Shown: positions 1 through 5,102 of the stretch, one piece after another | Numbering within the stretch: the first letter of the stretch is position 1 | How the letters are laid out: the number at the start of each line of letters is the position of its first letter | Source of the DNA: an uncultured Pseudomonadota bacterium | GTDB taxonomy: Bacteria > Pseudomonadota > Gammaproteobacteria > Methylococcales > Methylomonadaceae | Direction of reading: 5' to 3' | Assembly (NCBI GenBank): GCA_903902945.1 | Contig: CAIUWU010000162.1 | Span: forward strand, 1-5,102 | Length of the DNA stretch: 5,102 nucleotides | Position numbers and translations under genes: made by a program | Notes under the pieces: generated by a model | Database searches by the model: none | What the model saw: only the letters and a program-made list of their open reading frames with translations | Told to the model about the DNA's origin: nothing

Positions 1-603
1 AAGATGCAGCCGGAAAAAACGGCGGCTAATAAAGTGGTGCGTAGCATGATCATGGGGATTCCCAATGTCGGTAAATCGACCATCATCAATATTCTGGCCG
101 GCCGTATCATTGCAAAAACCGGTAACGAACCGGCGGTGACCAAACAGCAGCAGAAAATCAATTTGGGTAATAACCTGATTTTGTCCGATACCCCGGGCGT
201 GTTATGGCCGAATCTGGAAAACCGCAACAGCGGTTACCGGCTGGCGGTGACCGGAGCGATTAAAGATACGGCGTTTCAGCATGACGATATTGCCCTGTTC
301 GCGCTGGAATATCTGCTACAGGCCTATCCAACCTTGTTACAAAAACGCTATCAGCTCGATCCCTTACCCGAAGAACCGCTGTTGTTGCTGGAAGCCATTG
401 GCCGCAAACGCGGCTGTCTGAAAGCCGGTAAACAGGTTGATTACGACAAAGCCGCCAAATTGTTGCTCAACGAATTTCGGGCCGGTACGCTCGGCCCGAT
501 CACGCTGGAATTGCCGGGCATGATCGCTGCCGAAATGATAGAACTGGAAGCTATCCGCGCCGCCAAAGCAGAAAAGCAGGCGGCGCGGAAGAGAAGAACT
601 TAG
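1..603 (+). CDS. ylqF: Ribosome biogenesis GTPase YlqF/RbgA, 5'-truncated by window edge
   Basis: This is a circularly permuted GTPase that, in the family, acts in the cytoplasm on late assembly of the 50S ribosomal subunit. Counting from the Met codon at base 4, a P-loop GIPNVGKST lies at residues 18-26 (bases 55-81), the switch I region PAVTKQQQ at 43-50, and the G3 motif DTPG at 62-65 (bases 187-198). It is followed by the family signatures LAVTGAIKD and KRGCL. In this permuted family the G4 (NKxD) and G5 motifs precede the P-loop, and they are absent here. The frame is open to base 1, so the Met at base 4 is almost certainly internal and about 110 N-terminal residues lie upstream of the window. 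The C-terminus ends in an Ala/Lys/Arg-rich tail of about 20 residues, which B. subtilis RbgA lacks as I recall it and which could contact rRNA (inference). The gene converges on nadA with a 50-base gap. Confidence 0.93.
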   Translation, partial: KMQPEKTAANKVVRSMIMGIPNVGKSTIINILAGRIIAKTGNEPAVTKQQQKINLGNNLILSDTPGVLWPNLENRNSGYRLAVTGAIKDTAFQHDDIALFALEYLLQAYPTLLQKRYQLDPLPEEPLLLLEAIGRKRGCLKAGKQVDYDKAAKLLLNEFRAGTLGPITLELPGMIAAEMIELEAIRAAKAEKQAARKRRT

Positions 604-647
604 GCGGGACTGATAGTATTTGAAAAGCCGATTATCAATTTCCCGCC
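603..647. terminator. Hairpin between convergent ylqF and nadA
   Basis: The 50-base convergent gap is mostly an imperfect inverted repeat. The outer arms GGCGGGA (603-609) and TCCCGCC (641-647) pair over 7 bp. The inner arms TGATA (611-615) and TATCA (633-637) pair over 5 bp, with a 1/3-base internal asymmetry and a 17-base loop. The left arm starts on the last base of the ylqF TAG stop, and the right arm lies 6 bases past the nadA stop. Its position suits a shared bidirectional terminator, but neither strand has a U-tract after the stem. Intrinsic termination is therefore uncertain, and it may instead protect 3' ends. Confidence 0.4.
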
Positions 648-653
648 CACACG

Positions 654-1754
654 TTACGAAGCCAGCAGCATATTGTCCAGCGCCTGTTTGGCTAGTTGTT
701 TTTCGGTGTCGGCAACTCGGATCTGGTTAACGACATGACCGGCGGCCAGATTTTCCAGGACCCAGACCAGATGCTGCGGGTCGGTGCGGAACATGGTGGA
801 GCACATGCTTAAGGTCGGCGCCATGAAATGCACCGATTTACCTTGGGCTTTGCATTCCTGATTGAGACGGTTGACCAGATTCAGTTCGGTAGCCACCAGC
901 CAGCGGGTATTGGGCTGGCCTTCACGGACGATTTTTAAAATCATTTCGGTGGAACCAATGTAGTCAGATTTTTCACAGACTTCAAAACAGGCTTCCGGAT
1001 GCGAAACCACGATGGTTTCCGGGTGTTTGGCTTTGAAGTTGTCGATTTGTTCGGGCTGAAACGCCTGATGCACCGAGCAATAACCTTTCCAGAGAATAAT
1101 CTTGGCATCGCGAATTTGCTGTTCAGTCAGACCGCCCATCGGTTTGGTAAAGTCCCAGGTCACCATCTGTTCCAGCGGAATACCCATCCGGTAGCCCGTA
1201 TTGCGACCCAGATGCTGATCGGGGAAGAACAGCACTTTTTCACGGCGATTGAAGCTCCAGTTGAGGATTTTCTCGGCATTCGATGAGGTGCAGACGATGC
1301 CGTCATGTTTGCCGCAAAAAGCTTTCAGGTCGGCAGAAGAATTGATGTAAGTCACTGGTGTCACTAGATTATCTGCATCAATGACTTGCGCCAGTTCATT
1401 CCAGCATTGTTCTACTTTGACACGGTTCGCCATATCGGCCATTGAGCAGCCTGCGGCCAGATCGGGCAGGATGGCAATCTGTTCTGGACGCGACAGAATG
1501 TCAGCGACTTCGGCCATGAAGTGAACGCCGCAGAACACAATATATTCGGCTTCCGACTGCGCGGCTTCGCGCGATAGTTTCAGCGAATCACCAAAAATGT
1601 CAGCATGTTTGAACACTTCATCACGCTGATAATGGTGGCCCAGCACGATGCAGCGTTTGCCAAGCTTGGCTTTGGCCGCCTGAATACGCTGGTCGCATTC
1701 GGCATCGCTGAGTAGGGCATAGTCGTGAATGGGGAGTGCAGAACTGTTGGCCAT
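654..1754 (-). CDS. nadA: Quinolinate synthase NadA
   Basis: NadA condenses iminoaspartate (made from L-aspartate by NadB) with dihydroxyacetone phosphate to give quinolinate, the pyridine precursor for de novo NAD synthesis. It is a cytosolic enzyme carrying an oxygen-sensitive [4Fe-4S] cluster. The 366-residue protein is full length and about the size of the B. subtilis enzyme. The three expected cluster ligands are visible: Cys103 in AAGCSMADM, Cys226 in KGYCSVHQ and Cys318 in LSMCSTMF. Substrate-site motifs are GHHYQ (39-43, including Tyr42), YINSSA (136-141), PDQHLG (178-183), HPEA (252-255) and GST (267-269). It starts at ATG with an AGGA ribosome-binding site 5 bases upstream. It lies 84 bases downstream of aspS on the same strand, with a hairpin in the gap, so cotranscription is possible. 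I saw no convincing own promoter. No nadB or nadC is in the window. Confidence 0.97.
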   Translation of the reverse strand: MANSSALPIHDYALLSDAECDQRIQAAKAKLGKRCIVLGHHYQRDEVFKHADIFGDSLKLSREAAQSEAEYIVFCGVHFMAEVADILSRPEQIAILPDLAAGCSMADMANRVKVEQCWNELAQVIDADNLVTPVTYINSSADLKAFCGKHDGIVCTSSNAEKILNWSFNRREKVLFFPDQHLGRNTGYRMGIPLEQMVTWDFTKPMGGLTEQQIRDAKIILWKGYCSVHQAFQPEQIDNFKAKHPETIVVSHPEACFEVCEKSDYIGSTEMILKIVREGQPNTRWLVATELNLVNRLNQECKAQGKSVHFMAPTLSMCSTMFRTDPQHLVWVLENLAAGHVVNQIRVADTEKQLAKQALDNMLLAS

Positions 1755-1759
1755 ATGAA

Positions 1760-1763
1760 TCCT
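1760..1763 (-). promoter_or_regulatory. Ribosome-binding site of nadA
   Basis: AGGA on the minus strand, 5 bases before the ATG that ends at 1754. It supports this start for nadA. Confidence 0.7.
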
Positions 1764-1804
1764 AACTTGAGTAATACAGTAAAGGAGCGCCTGTTACGGC
1801 TGTC

Positions 1805-1825
1805 GGCCGGAAGCAGCTTCCGGCC
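1805..1825 (-). terminator. Perfect hairpin between aspS and nadA; partial terminator or mRNA stabiliser
   Basis: A perfect 9-bp inverted repeat (GGCCGGAAG at 1805-1813 and CTTCCGGCC at 1817-1825) with a 3-base loop lies 13 bases after the aspS stop codon. It should form a very stable RNA stem. On the minus strand the stem is followed by GACAGCC, not a U-tract, so it does not look like a complete Rho-independent terminator. It could limit read-through from aspS into nadA, or protect the aspS 3' end. The arms faintly resemble the CCGG-rich arms of REP-type palindromes, but only one copy is visible here. Confidence 0.45.
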
Positions 1826-1838
1826 TGTGTCGCAGGTT

Positions 1839-3629
1839 TTATTCGGGTTTGGCTTCTTTGCCATCCGGTTTACGCAGACGGATACCCAGTTCTTTCAATT
1901 GTTCTTCGCTGACCACGGCAGGCGCGTTGAACAGCGGGCAGGCCGCAGTCTGAGTTTTCGGGAACGCAATCACATCGCGAATCGAGCTGGCGCCGGTCAT
2001 TAACATGACCAGACGATCCAGACCAAAAGCGATACCGCCATGTGGAGGCGCACCGTATTTCAGCGCATCCAGCAGGAAGCCGAATTTTTCACGGGCTTCC
2101 TCGTGACCAATGCCGAGGATATCAAACACGGTTTGCTGCATCGCAGTGCGGTTGATACGAATCGAACCACCACCGACTTCTGTGCCATTCAGAACCAAGT
2201 CATAGGCACGGGAAAGTGCAGTGCCCGGGTTGGCAACCAAATCTTCAACTGAACAACTGGGTGCGGTGAACGGATGGTGAATTGCGGTATACCGTTTGGC
2301 TTTCTCGTCCCAAGCGAACATTGGGAAATCGACCACCCACATCGGTGCCCATTCGCAGCTCAGCAAGTTGCGATCCAGACCCAGTTTGACGCGCAGTGCG
2401 CCCATCGCTTCATTGACGATGCTGGCTTTGTCGGCACCGAAGAAAATCAAATCACCGTTTTGTGCGCCGACTTTGGTCATGACTTTAGCCCAGACTTCAT
2501 CCGGTGCAAATTTGACGATCGGTGATTGCAAGCCTTCAACACCTGCGCTCAGATCGTTCACTTTGATATACGCCAGACCTTTGGCGCCGTAGATGCCAAC
2601 GAATTTGGTCAGTTCATCAATGGTGCTGCGACTCATGTCGCCACCTTCCGGTAAACGCATGGCGACTACGCGACCATTTGGATCGTTGGCCGGGCCAGAA
2701 AATACTTTAAAGTCGACTGCTTGCATTTCGTCGGCGATATCGACCAGTTCCAACGGAATACGCAGGTCAGGGCGGTCGGAACCATAGCGACGCATAGACT
2801 CCTCATAGCTCATCACTGGGAATTTATCGCCCAGATCCACATTGATGATGTCTTTGAACAGGCGGCGGATCATTTCTTCCATGATCTCCATAATTTGCTG
2901 TTCGTTCAGGAACGAAGTCTCGATATCCAGCTGAGTAAACTCAGGCTGACGGTCAGCACGCAAATCTTCGTCACGGAAGCAACGCACCACCTGATAATAT
3001 CGTTCCATACCGGCAATCATTAACAGCTGTTTGTAAAGCTGCGGTGATTGTGGCAGGGCAAAAAATGAGTTCTGATGGGTACGGCTGGGCACGATGTAGT
3101 CGCGGGCGCCTTCCGGTGTAGCCTTGGTCAGATAAGGGGTTTCGATCTCAAAAAACTCGTGATCATCCAGATATTGACGCAGATGACGGGTGACATCACG
3201 GCGCACTTTCATCTTTTGCTGCATTGAGGTGCGGCGCAAGTCTATGTAACGGAAGCGCAAACGGGTTTCTTCGTTGACTTCGATTTCGCTTTCCAGAGGA
3301 AATGGTGGTGTTTCCGACTCGTTCAGGACTTCGATGTGCTTACCCAGCACTTCAATTTCGCCGGTGGTCATATTGGGGTTGTGGGTGCCGGCCGGACGGT
3401 CACGGACGATACCTTCAATACGGAGAACATATTCGCTGCGGACACTTTCGGCGATTTTGAAACTTTGCGCTTCGTCGGGATCGAATACCACTTGTACCAG
3501 GCCGGCACGGTCACGAAGGTCTATGAAAATAACGCCACCGTGGTCGCGGCGACGGTGTACCCAGCCGCATAAAGCGACGGTTTGACCCAGATTTTGAGTG
3601 GTTAATTCTCCACATTTGTGGCTACGCAT
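1839..3629 (-). CDS. aspS: Aspartyl-tRNA synthetase, probably the non-discriminating Asp/Asn type
   Basis: This class IIb cytoplasmic enzyme joins L-aspartate to tRNA using ATP. The 596 residues match the full-length bacterial form. An N-terminal OB-fold anticodon-binding domain (about 1-105) starts with MRSHKCGEL and CGWVHRRRDHGG. Next comes the catalytic core with class II motif 1 near 158-178 (ETPYLTKATPEGARDY), QSPQLYKQ at 194-201 and motif 2 at 218-235 (FRDEDLRADRQPEF, Arg219). The bacterial GAD insertion domain spans roughly 290-420, and motif 3 is at 532-543 (GIAFGLDRLVML, Arg539). His30 and Gly81 match the residues linked to relaxed tRNA specificity in Pseudomonas aeruginosa AspRS, so the enzyme may also make Asp-tRNA(Asn) for GatCAB (inference). 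The ATG start matches the family N-terminus, with only a weak GAG Shine-Dalgarno 7 bases upstream. It lies 85 bases downstream of fmdB, a neighbourhood I recall from other gammaproteobacteria. Confidence 0.98.
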   Translation of the reverse strand: MRSHKCGELTTQNLGQTVALCGWVHRRRDHGGVIFIDLRDRAGLVQVVFDPDEAQSFKIAESVRSEYVLRIEGIVRDRPAGTHNPNMTTGEIEVLGKHIEVLNESETPPFPLESEIEVNEETRLRFRYIDLRRTSMQQKMKVRRDVTRHLRQYLDDHEFFEIETPYLTKATPEGARDYIVPSRTHQNSFFALPQSPQLYKQLLMIAGMERYYQVVRCFRDEDLRADRQPEFTQLDIETSFLNEQQIMEIMEEMIRRLFKDIINVDLGDKFPVMSYEESMRRYGSDRPDLRIPLELVDIADEMQAVDFKVFSGPANDPNGRVVAMRLPEGGDMSRSTIDELTKFVGIYGAKGLAYIKVNDLSAGVEGLQSPIVKFAPDEVWAKVMTKVGAQNGDLIFFGADKASIVNEAMGALRVKLGLDRNLLSCEWAPMWVVDFPMFAWDEKAKRYTAIHHPFTAPSCSVEDLVANPGTALSRAYDLVLNGTEVGGGSIRINRTAMQQTVFDILGIGHEEAREKFGFLLDALKYGAPPHGGIAFGLDRLVMLMTGASSIRDVIAFPKTQTAACPLFNAPAVVSEEQLKELGIRLRKPDGKEAKPE

Positions 3630-3677
3630 AATGGTTCTCGGTAAATGAAGTGTTAGCTTGGTATTTGAGTGTTAATT

Positions 3678-3702
3678 GCCGAGCAACTCATGGCTGCTCG
3701 GC
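3678..3702 (-). terminator. Hairpin between fmdB and aspS
   Basis: The arms GCCGAGCA (3678-3685) and TGCTCGGC (3695-3702) pair perfectly over 8 bp around a 9-base loop, starting 12 bases after the fmdB stop. On the minus strand the stem is followed by AATTAACACT, which is AT-rich but not a U-run. It may be an attenuator or an mRNA-processing or stability element between fmdB and aspS. As an intrinsic terminator it is weak. Confidence 0.45.
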
Positions 3703-3714
3703 GGGAATCAGGGC

Positions 3715-3978
3715 TTAGTGACAGGCGCAACTGCCGGAACATCCGCCGCCGCTGTTGCTGCCGGAGCCGGAGTCACCGGCGACATTTTTTTTGCTGCCGC
3801 TTTTGAAATCGGTTTCATACCAGCCGCCGCCTTTCAGGCGGAATCCGGCAGCGGAAATTTTCTTTTGCAATTGGGCCTGATTGCAGGCGGGGCAAATCAC
3901 TAAAGGCTCAGCGCCCAGTTTTTGCAAGGCTTCGTGTTGGTGTCCGCAAGCATTGCATTGGTATTCATAAATCGGCAT
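3715..3978 (-). CDS. FmdB-family zinc-ribbon protein
   Basis: A small 87-residue protein of the FmdB/CxxC_CxxC_SSSS family, named after a putative regulator of formamidase genes; the molecular role of most members is unknown. It begins with the family signature MPIYEYQC. Cys8/Cys11 and Cys29/Cys32 form two CxxC knuckles that should bind one zinc ion. A short segment GFRLKGGGWYETDFK (45-59) is also typical of the family. From about residue 60 the protein becomes a low-complexity Gly/Ser tail ending CSGSCACH, which adds three more Cys and a terminal His. The ATG has a good GGAG ribosome-binding site 6 bases upstream and a plausible promoter further up. It is the first gene of the fmdB-aspS-nadA set, and its position just before aspS is one I recall from related bacteria. 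It has no membrane segment or signal peptide. A DNA-, RNA- or protein-binding role cannot be told apart from the sequence. Confidence 0.92.
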   Translation of the reverse strand: MPIYEYQCNACGHQHEALQKLGAEPLVICPACNQAQLQKKISAAGFRLKGGGWYETDFKSGSKKNVAGDSGSGSNSGGGCSGSCACH

Positions 3979-3984
3979 CTGCTT

Positions 3985-3988
3985 CTCC
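3985..3988 (-). promoter_or_regulatory. Ribosome-binding site of fmdB
   Basis: GGAG (within CTGGAGAAG) on the minus strand, 6 bases before the ATG that ends at 3978. It is the strongest Shine-Dalgarno sequence in the window and fixes the fmdB start. Confidence 0.75.
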
Positions 3989-4008
3989 AGTCAGTTCAAA
4001 ACTCGTCA

Positions 4009-4037
4009 GTTTTAAGGGTGCTGTTTTAAGAATTCAA
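4009..4037 (-). promoter_or_regulatory. Candidate sigma-70 promoter of fmdB (-aspS-nadA)
   Basis: On the minus strand, TTGAAT (4032-4037) as -35 and TAAAAC (4009-4014) as -10 are separated by 17 bases; each box matches consensus at 4 of 6 positions. Transcription would begin near 4002, giving a leader of about 23 bases before fmdB. The -35 box falls inside the spacer of the divergent pyrC promoter, so the two promoters could not easily be occupied together. A second TAAAAC copy at 4023-4028 and a TAGAAT at 4064-4069 are alternative -10 boxes. Confidence 0.4.
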
Positions 4038-4055
4038 GCCCCTTAATGCTAGAAT
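4026..4055 (+). promoter_or_regulatory. Candidate extended -10 promoter of pyrC
   Basis: TGCTAGAAT at 4047-4055 is an extended -10 element, with TGn followed by TAGAAT (5 of 6 to consensus). TTAAGA at 4026-4031 is a fair -35 box (4 of 6) with an 18-base spacer. The expected start of transcription is near 4060-4063, giving a short leader of about 25 bases. It is the best promoter-like sequence between fmdB and pyrC. Confidence 0.5.
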
Positions 4056-4069
4056 AACGGCGTATTCTA
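4050..4069. repeat. Perfect 7-bp inverted repeat over the pyrC -10 and start region
   Basis: TAGAATA (4050-4056) and TATTCTA (4063-4069) are exact reverse complements separated by 6 bases (ACGGCG). The left arm contains the pyrC -10 box and the right arm lies just past the likely transcription start. Two readings are possible: an operator for a dimeric repressor, or two mirror-image -10 boxes giving transcription in both directions. It could also be chance. I do not recognise it as a known regulator's site. Confidence 0.4.
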
Positions 4070-4081
4070 ATTGAAAACGCC
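4059..4081 (+). promoter_or_regulatory. Hairpin in the pyrC mRNA leader, just before the start codon
   Basis: GGCGT (4059-4063) pairs with ACGCC (4077-4081). After one A/A mismatch, TTC (4065-4067) pairs with GAA (4073-4075), leaving a 5-base loop. The stem ends 6 bases before the pyrC ATG and so covers the place where a ribosome would bind. No Shine-Dalgarno sequence is visible in the leader. The left arm coincides with the predicted transcription start, so starting a few bases later would delete part of the stem. This resembles the logic of E. coli pyrC control, but the equivalence is inference. Confidence 0.4.
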
Positions 4082-4087
4082 AAAATA

Positions 4088-5102
4088 ATGGATAAATTGA
4101 CCATCACTCAGCCGGACGACTGGCATTTGCATGTCCGAACCGGCAGCATTCTCAATACTGTCATTTCACATACAGCGCGACAATTCGGTCGTGCGATTAT
4201 CATGCCCAACCTCAAGCCGCCGGTTACCTCGGTGGATCAGGCGCTGGCGTATCGGCAGGAAATTCTGGCCGCTTTACCAGCCGATTCCGGGTTTGAGCCG
4301 TTAATGACTTTATATCTGACCGGTAACACAGGCATTTCTGAGATCAGAAAAGTGGCTGAGTCCGAGCATGTGCATGGTTTCAAGTTGTATCCGGCGGGTG
4401 CGACCACCAATTCTGATGCCGGTGTGGCCGCGATTGAATCGGCCTATCCCTTGCTGGAAGCGATGGAGCGTTTGGCTGTGCCTTTGCTGGTGCACGGTGA
4501 AGTGACCGCCGAAAGCTACGATATTTTTGACCGGGAAAAAATCTTCATCGATACCCAGCTCAGCGCGATTACTCGGCGTTTTCCCGACTTGCGGGTGGTG
4601 ATGGAGCATGTCACCACCGAAGAAGCGGTGCAGTTTGTCGAGTCGGCATCTGACAATATTGCGGCAACCATTACCCCCCAGCATCTGCTGTATAACCGTA
4701 ACGCGATTCTGGTCGGCGGCATTAAACCGCATTTTTACTGTTTGCCGATCTTGAAGCGTGAGCATCACCGTCAGGCTTTGATAAAAGCCGCTACCAGCGG
4801 CAATCCTAAGTTTTTCCTCGGTACCGACAGTGCGCCGCATCTGACCCATCTGAAAGAAAACAGCTGTGGCTGTGCCGGTTGCTATAGCGCGCATGCCGCA
4901 CTGGAACTGTATGCGGAAGCGTTTGAACAGGCCGGCAAACTGGATAAGCTGGAAGCCTTTGCCAGTTTTTACGGTGCCGATTTTTATCGCCTGCCCAGAA
5001 ATACACAGCGCATCAGCTTACAGAAGCAGAGTTGGGAAGTGCCAGCGTTTTATGGCGATGAGGACTCGCGCATCACCCCCTTGAGGGCCGGCGAGCATTT
5101 GA
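4088..5102 (+). CDS. pyrC: Dihydroorotase PyrC (class II), 3' end cut by window edge
   Basis: PyrC catalyses reversible ring closure of N-carbamoyl-L-aspartate to dihydroorotate, the third step of de novo pyrimidine synthesis, in the cytoplasm. Translation from the ATG at 4088 gives 338 residues with no stop in frame; the family is about 345, so only about ten residues are missing. All metal-site residues of the amidohydrolase barrel are present: His13 and His15 (DDWHLHVR), Lys99 as the carbamylated bridging lysine (FKLYPAGATTN), His136 (LLVHGEVT), His174 (MEHVTT) and Asp247 (GTDSAPH). They sit exactly 3 positions before the E. coli residues as I recall them. Substrate-binding MPNLKPPVT and the conserved SCGCAGC segment are also present. 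The gene is transcribed away from fmdB and has its own promoter candidate, but there is no clear Shine-Dalgarno sequence. Leader elements suggest regulation. The frame is intact throughout. Confidence 0.97.
   Translation, partial: MDKLTITQPDDWHLHVRTGSILNTVISHTARQFGRAIIMPNLKPPVTSVDQALAYRQEILAALPADSGFEPLMTLYLTGNTGISEIRKVAESEHVHGFKLYPAGATTNSDAGVAAIESAYPLLEAMERLAVPLLVHGEVTAESYDIFDREKIFIDTQLSAITRRFPDLRVVMEHVTTEEAVQFVESASDNIAATITPQHLLYNRNAILVGGIKPHFYCLPILKREHHRQALIKAATSGNPKFFLGTDSAPHLTHLKENSCGCAGCYSAHAALELYAEAFEQAGKLDKLEAFASFYGADFYRLPRNTQRISLQKQSWEVPAFYGDEDSRITPLRAGEHL

Noticed and set aside
4..6. ATG at base 4 as the true start of ylqF
   Set aside because: The family needs about 110 more N-terminal residues carrying the G4 and G5 motifs. 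The frame is open to base 1, so this Met is internal.
999..1286. A + strand open frame within nadA
   Set aside because: It is antisense to a region coding for conserved NadA motifs, including Cys226 and HPEA, so it is a shadow frame.
1755..1838. A separate promoter for nadA
   Set aside because: TGTATT could serve as a poor -10 box, but no acceptable -35 lies at the right distance, so I left it uncalled.
3649..3674. AGTGTTA repeated twice (3649-3655 and 3668-3674) between fmdB and aspS
   Set aside because: A 7-base direct repeat 19 bases apart in an AT-rich gap, with no promoter around it, is too weak to call a regulatory site.
3676..3903. A + strand frame coding an Ala/Gly-rich 75-residue peptide opposite fmdB
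   Set aside because: Its composition is just the complement of the Gly/Ser/Cys codons of FmdB, which has a clear family signature and a good ribosome-binding site.
4310..4894. A 194-codon open frame on the minus strand inside pyrC
   Set aside because: The + strand frame encodes dihydroorotase with every metal ligand in place. The antisense product resembles no family I know and has no ribosome-binding site I could support.
5100..5102. TGA at the very end of the window as the pyrC stop codon
   Set aside because: It is out of frame: the pyrC frame reads TTG at 5099-5101 and continues beyond the window, so the gene is truncated here rather than complete.

Overview
The window looks like an ordinary chromosomal housekeeping stretch from a gammaproteobacterium with mid-range GC (about 50% by eye). 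The best protein-level guide is the aspartyl-tRNA synthetase, which from memory resembles the Pseudomonas-type enzyme more than the E. coli one. A genus cannot be named from this sequence; a methanotroph-like or Pseudomonas-related lineage is only a guess. No mobile element, CRISPR array, tRNA or rRNA was seen. No gap between genes exceeds about 110 bases.

Layout from left to right: (1) the C-terminal two thirds of the ribosome-assembly GTPase YlqF/RbgA on the + strand, cut by the window start. (2) A convergent minus-strand block transcribed right to left as fmdB (small zinc-ribbon regulator-like protein), aspS (aspartyl-tRNA synthetase) and nadA (quinolinate synthase), with gaps of 85 and 84 bases; it could be an operon. 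(3) A 109-base divergent control region. (4) pyrC (dihydroorotase) on the + strand, whose reading frame is still open at the window end, about ten residues short of the usual length.

The three large enzymes all handle aspartate or a direct derivative. AspRS charges it to tRNA, NadA uses iminoaspartate made from it for NAD synthesis, and PyrC cyclises N-carbamoyl-aspartate for pyrimidine synthesis. Whether this grouping means anything is inference.

The most interesting signals are small. AspRS carries the His/Gly pair associated with non-discriminating enzymes, which predicts tRNA-dependent asparagine synthesis in this organism. The pyrC leader holds a hairpin ending 6 bases before the start codon and starting where transcription is expected to begin, reminiscent of start-site-switch control of enterobacterial pyrC. 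A perfect inverted repeat overlaps the pyrC -10 box. Each of the three minus-strand genes is followed within 6-13 bases of its stop by a GC-rich hairpin without a U-tract. I did not find a convincing new multi-gene system here.
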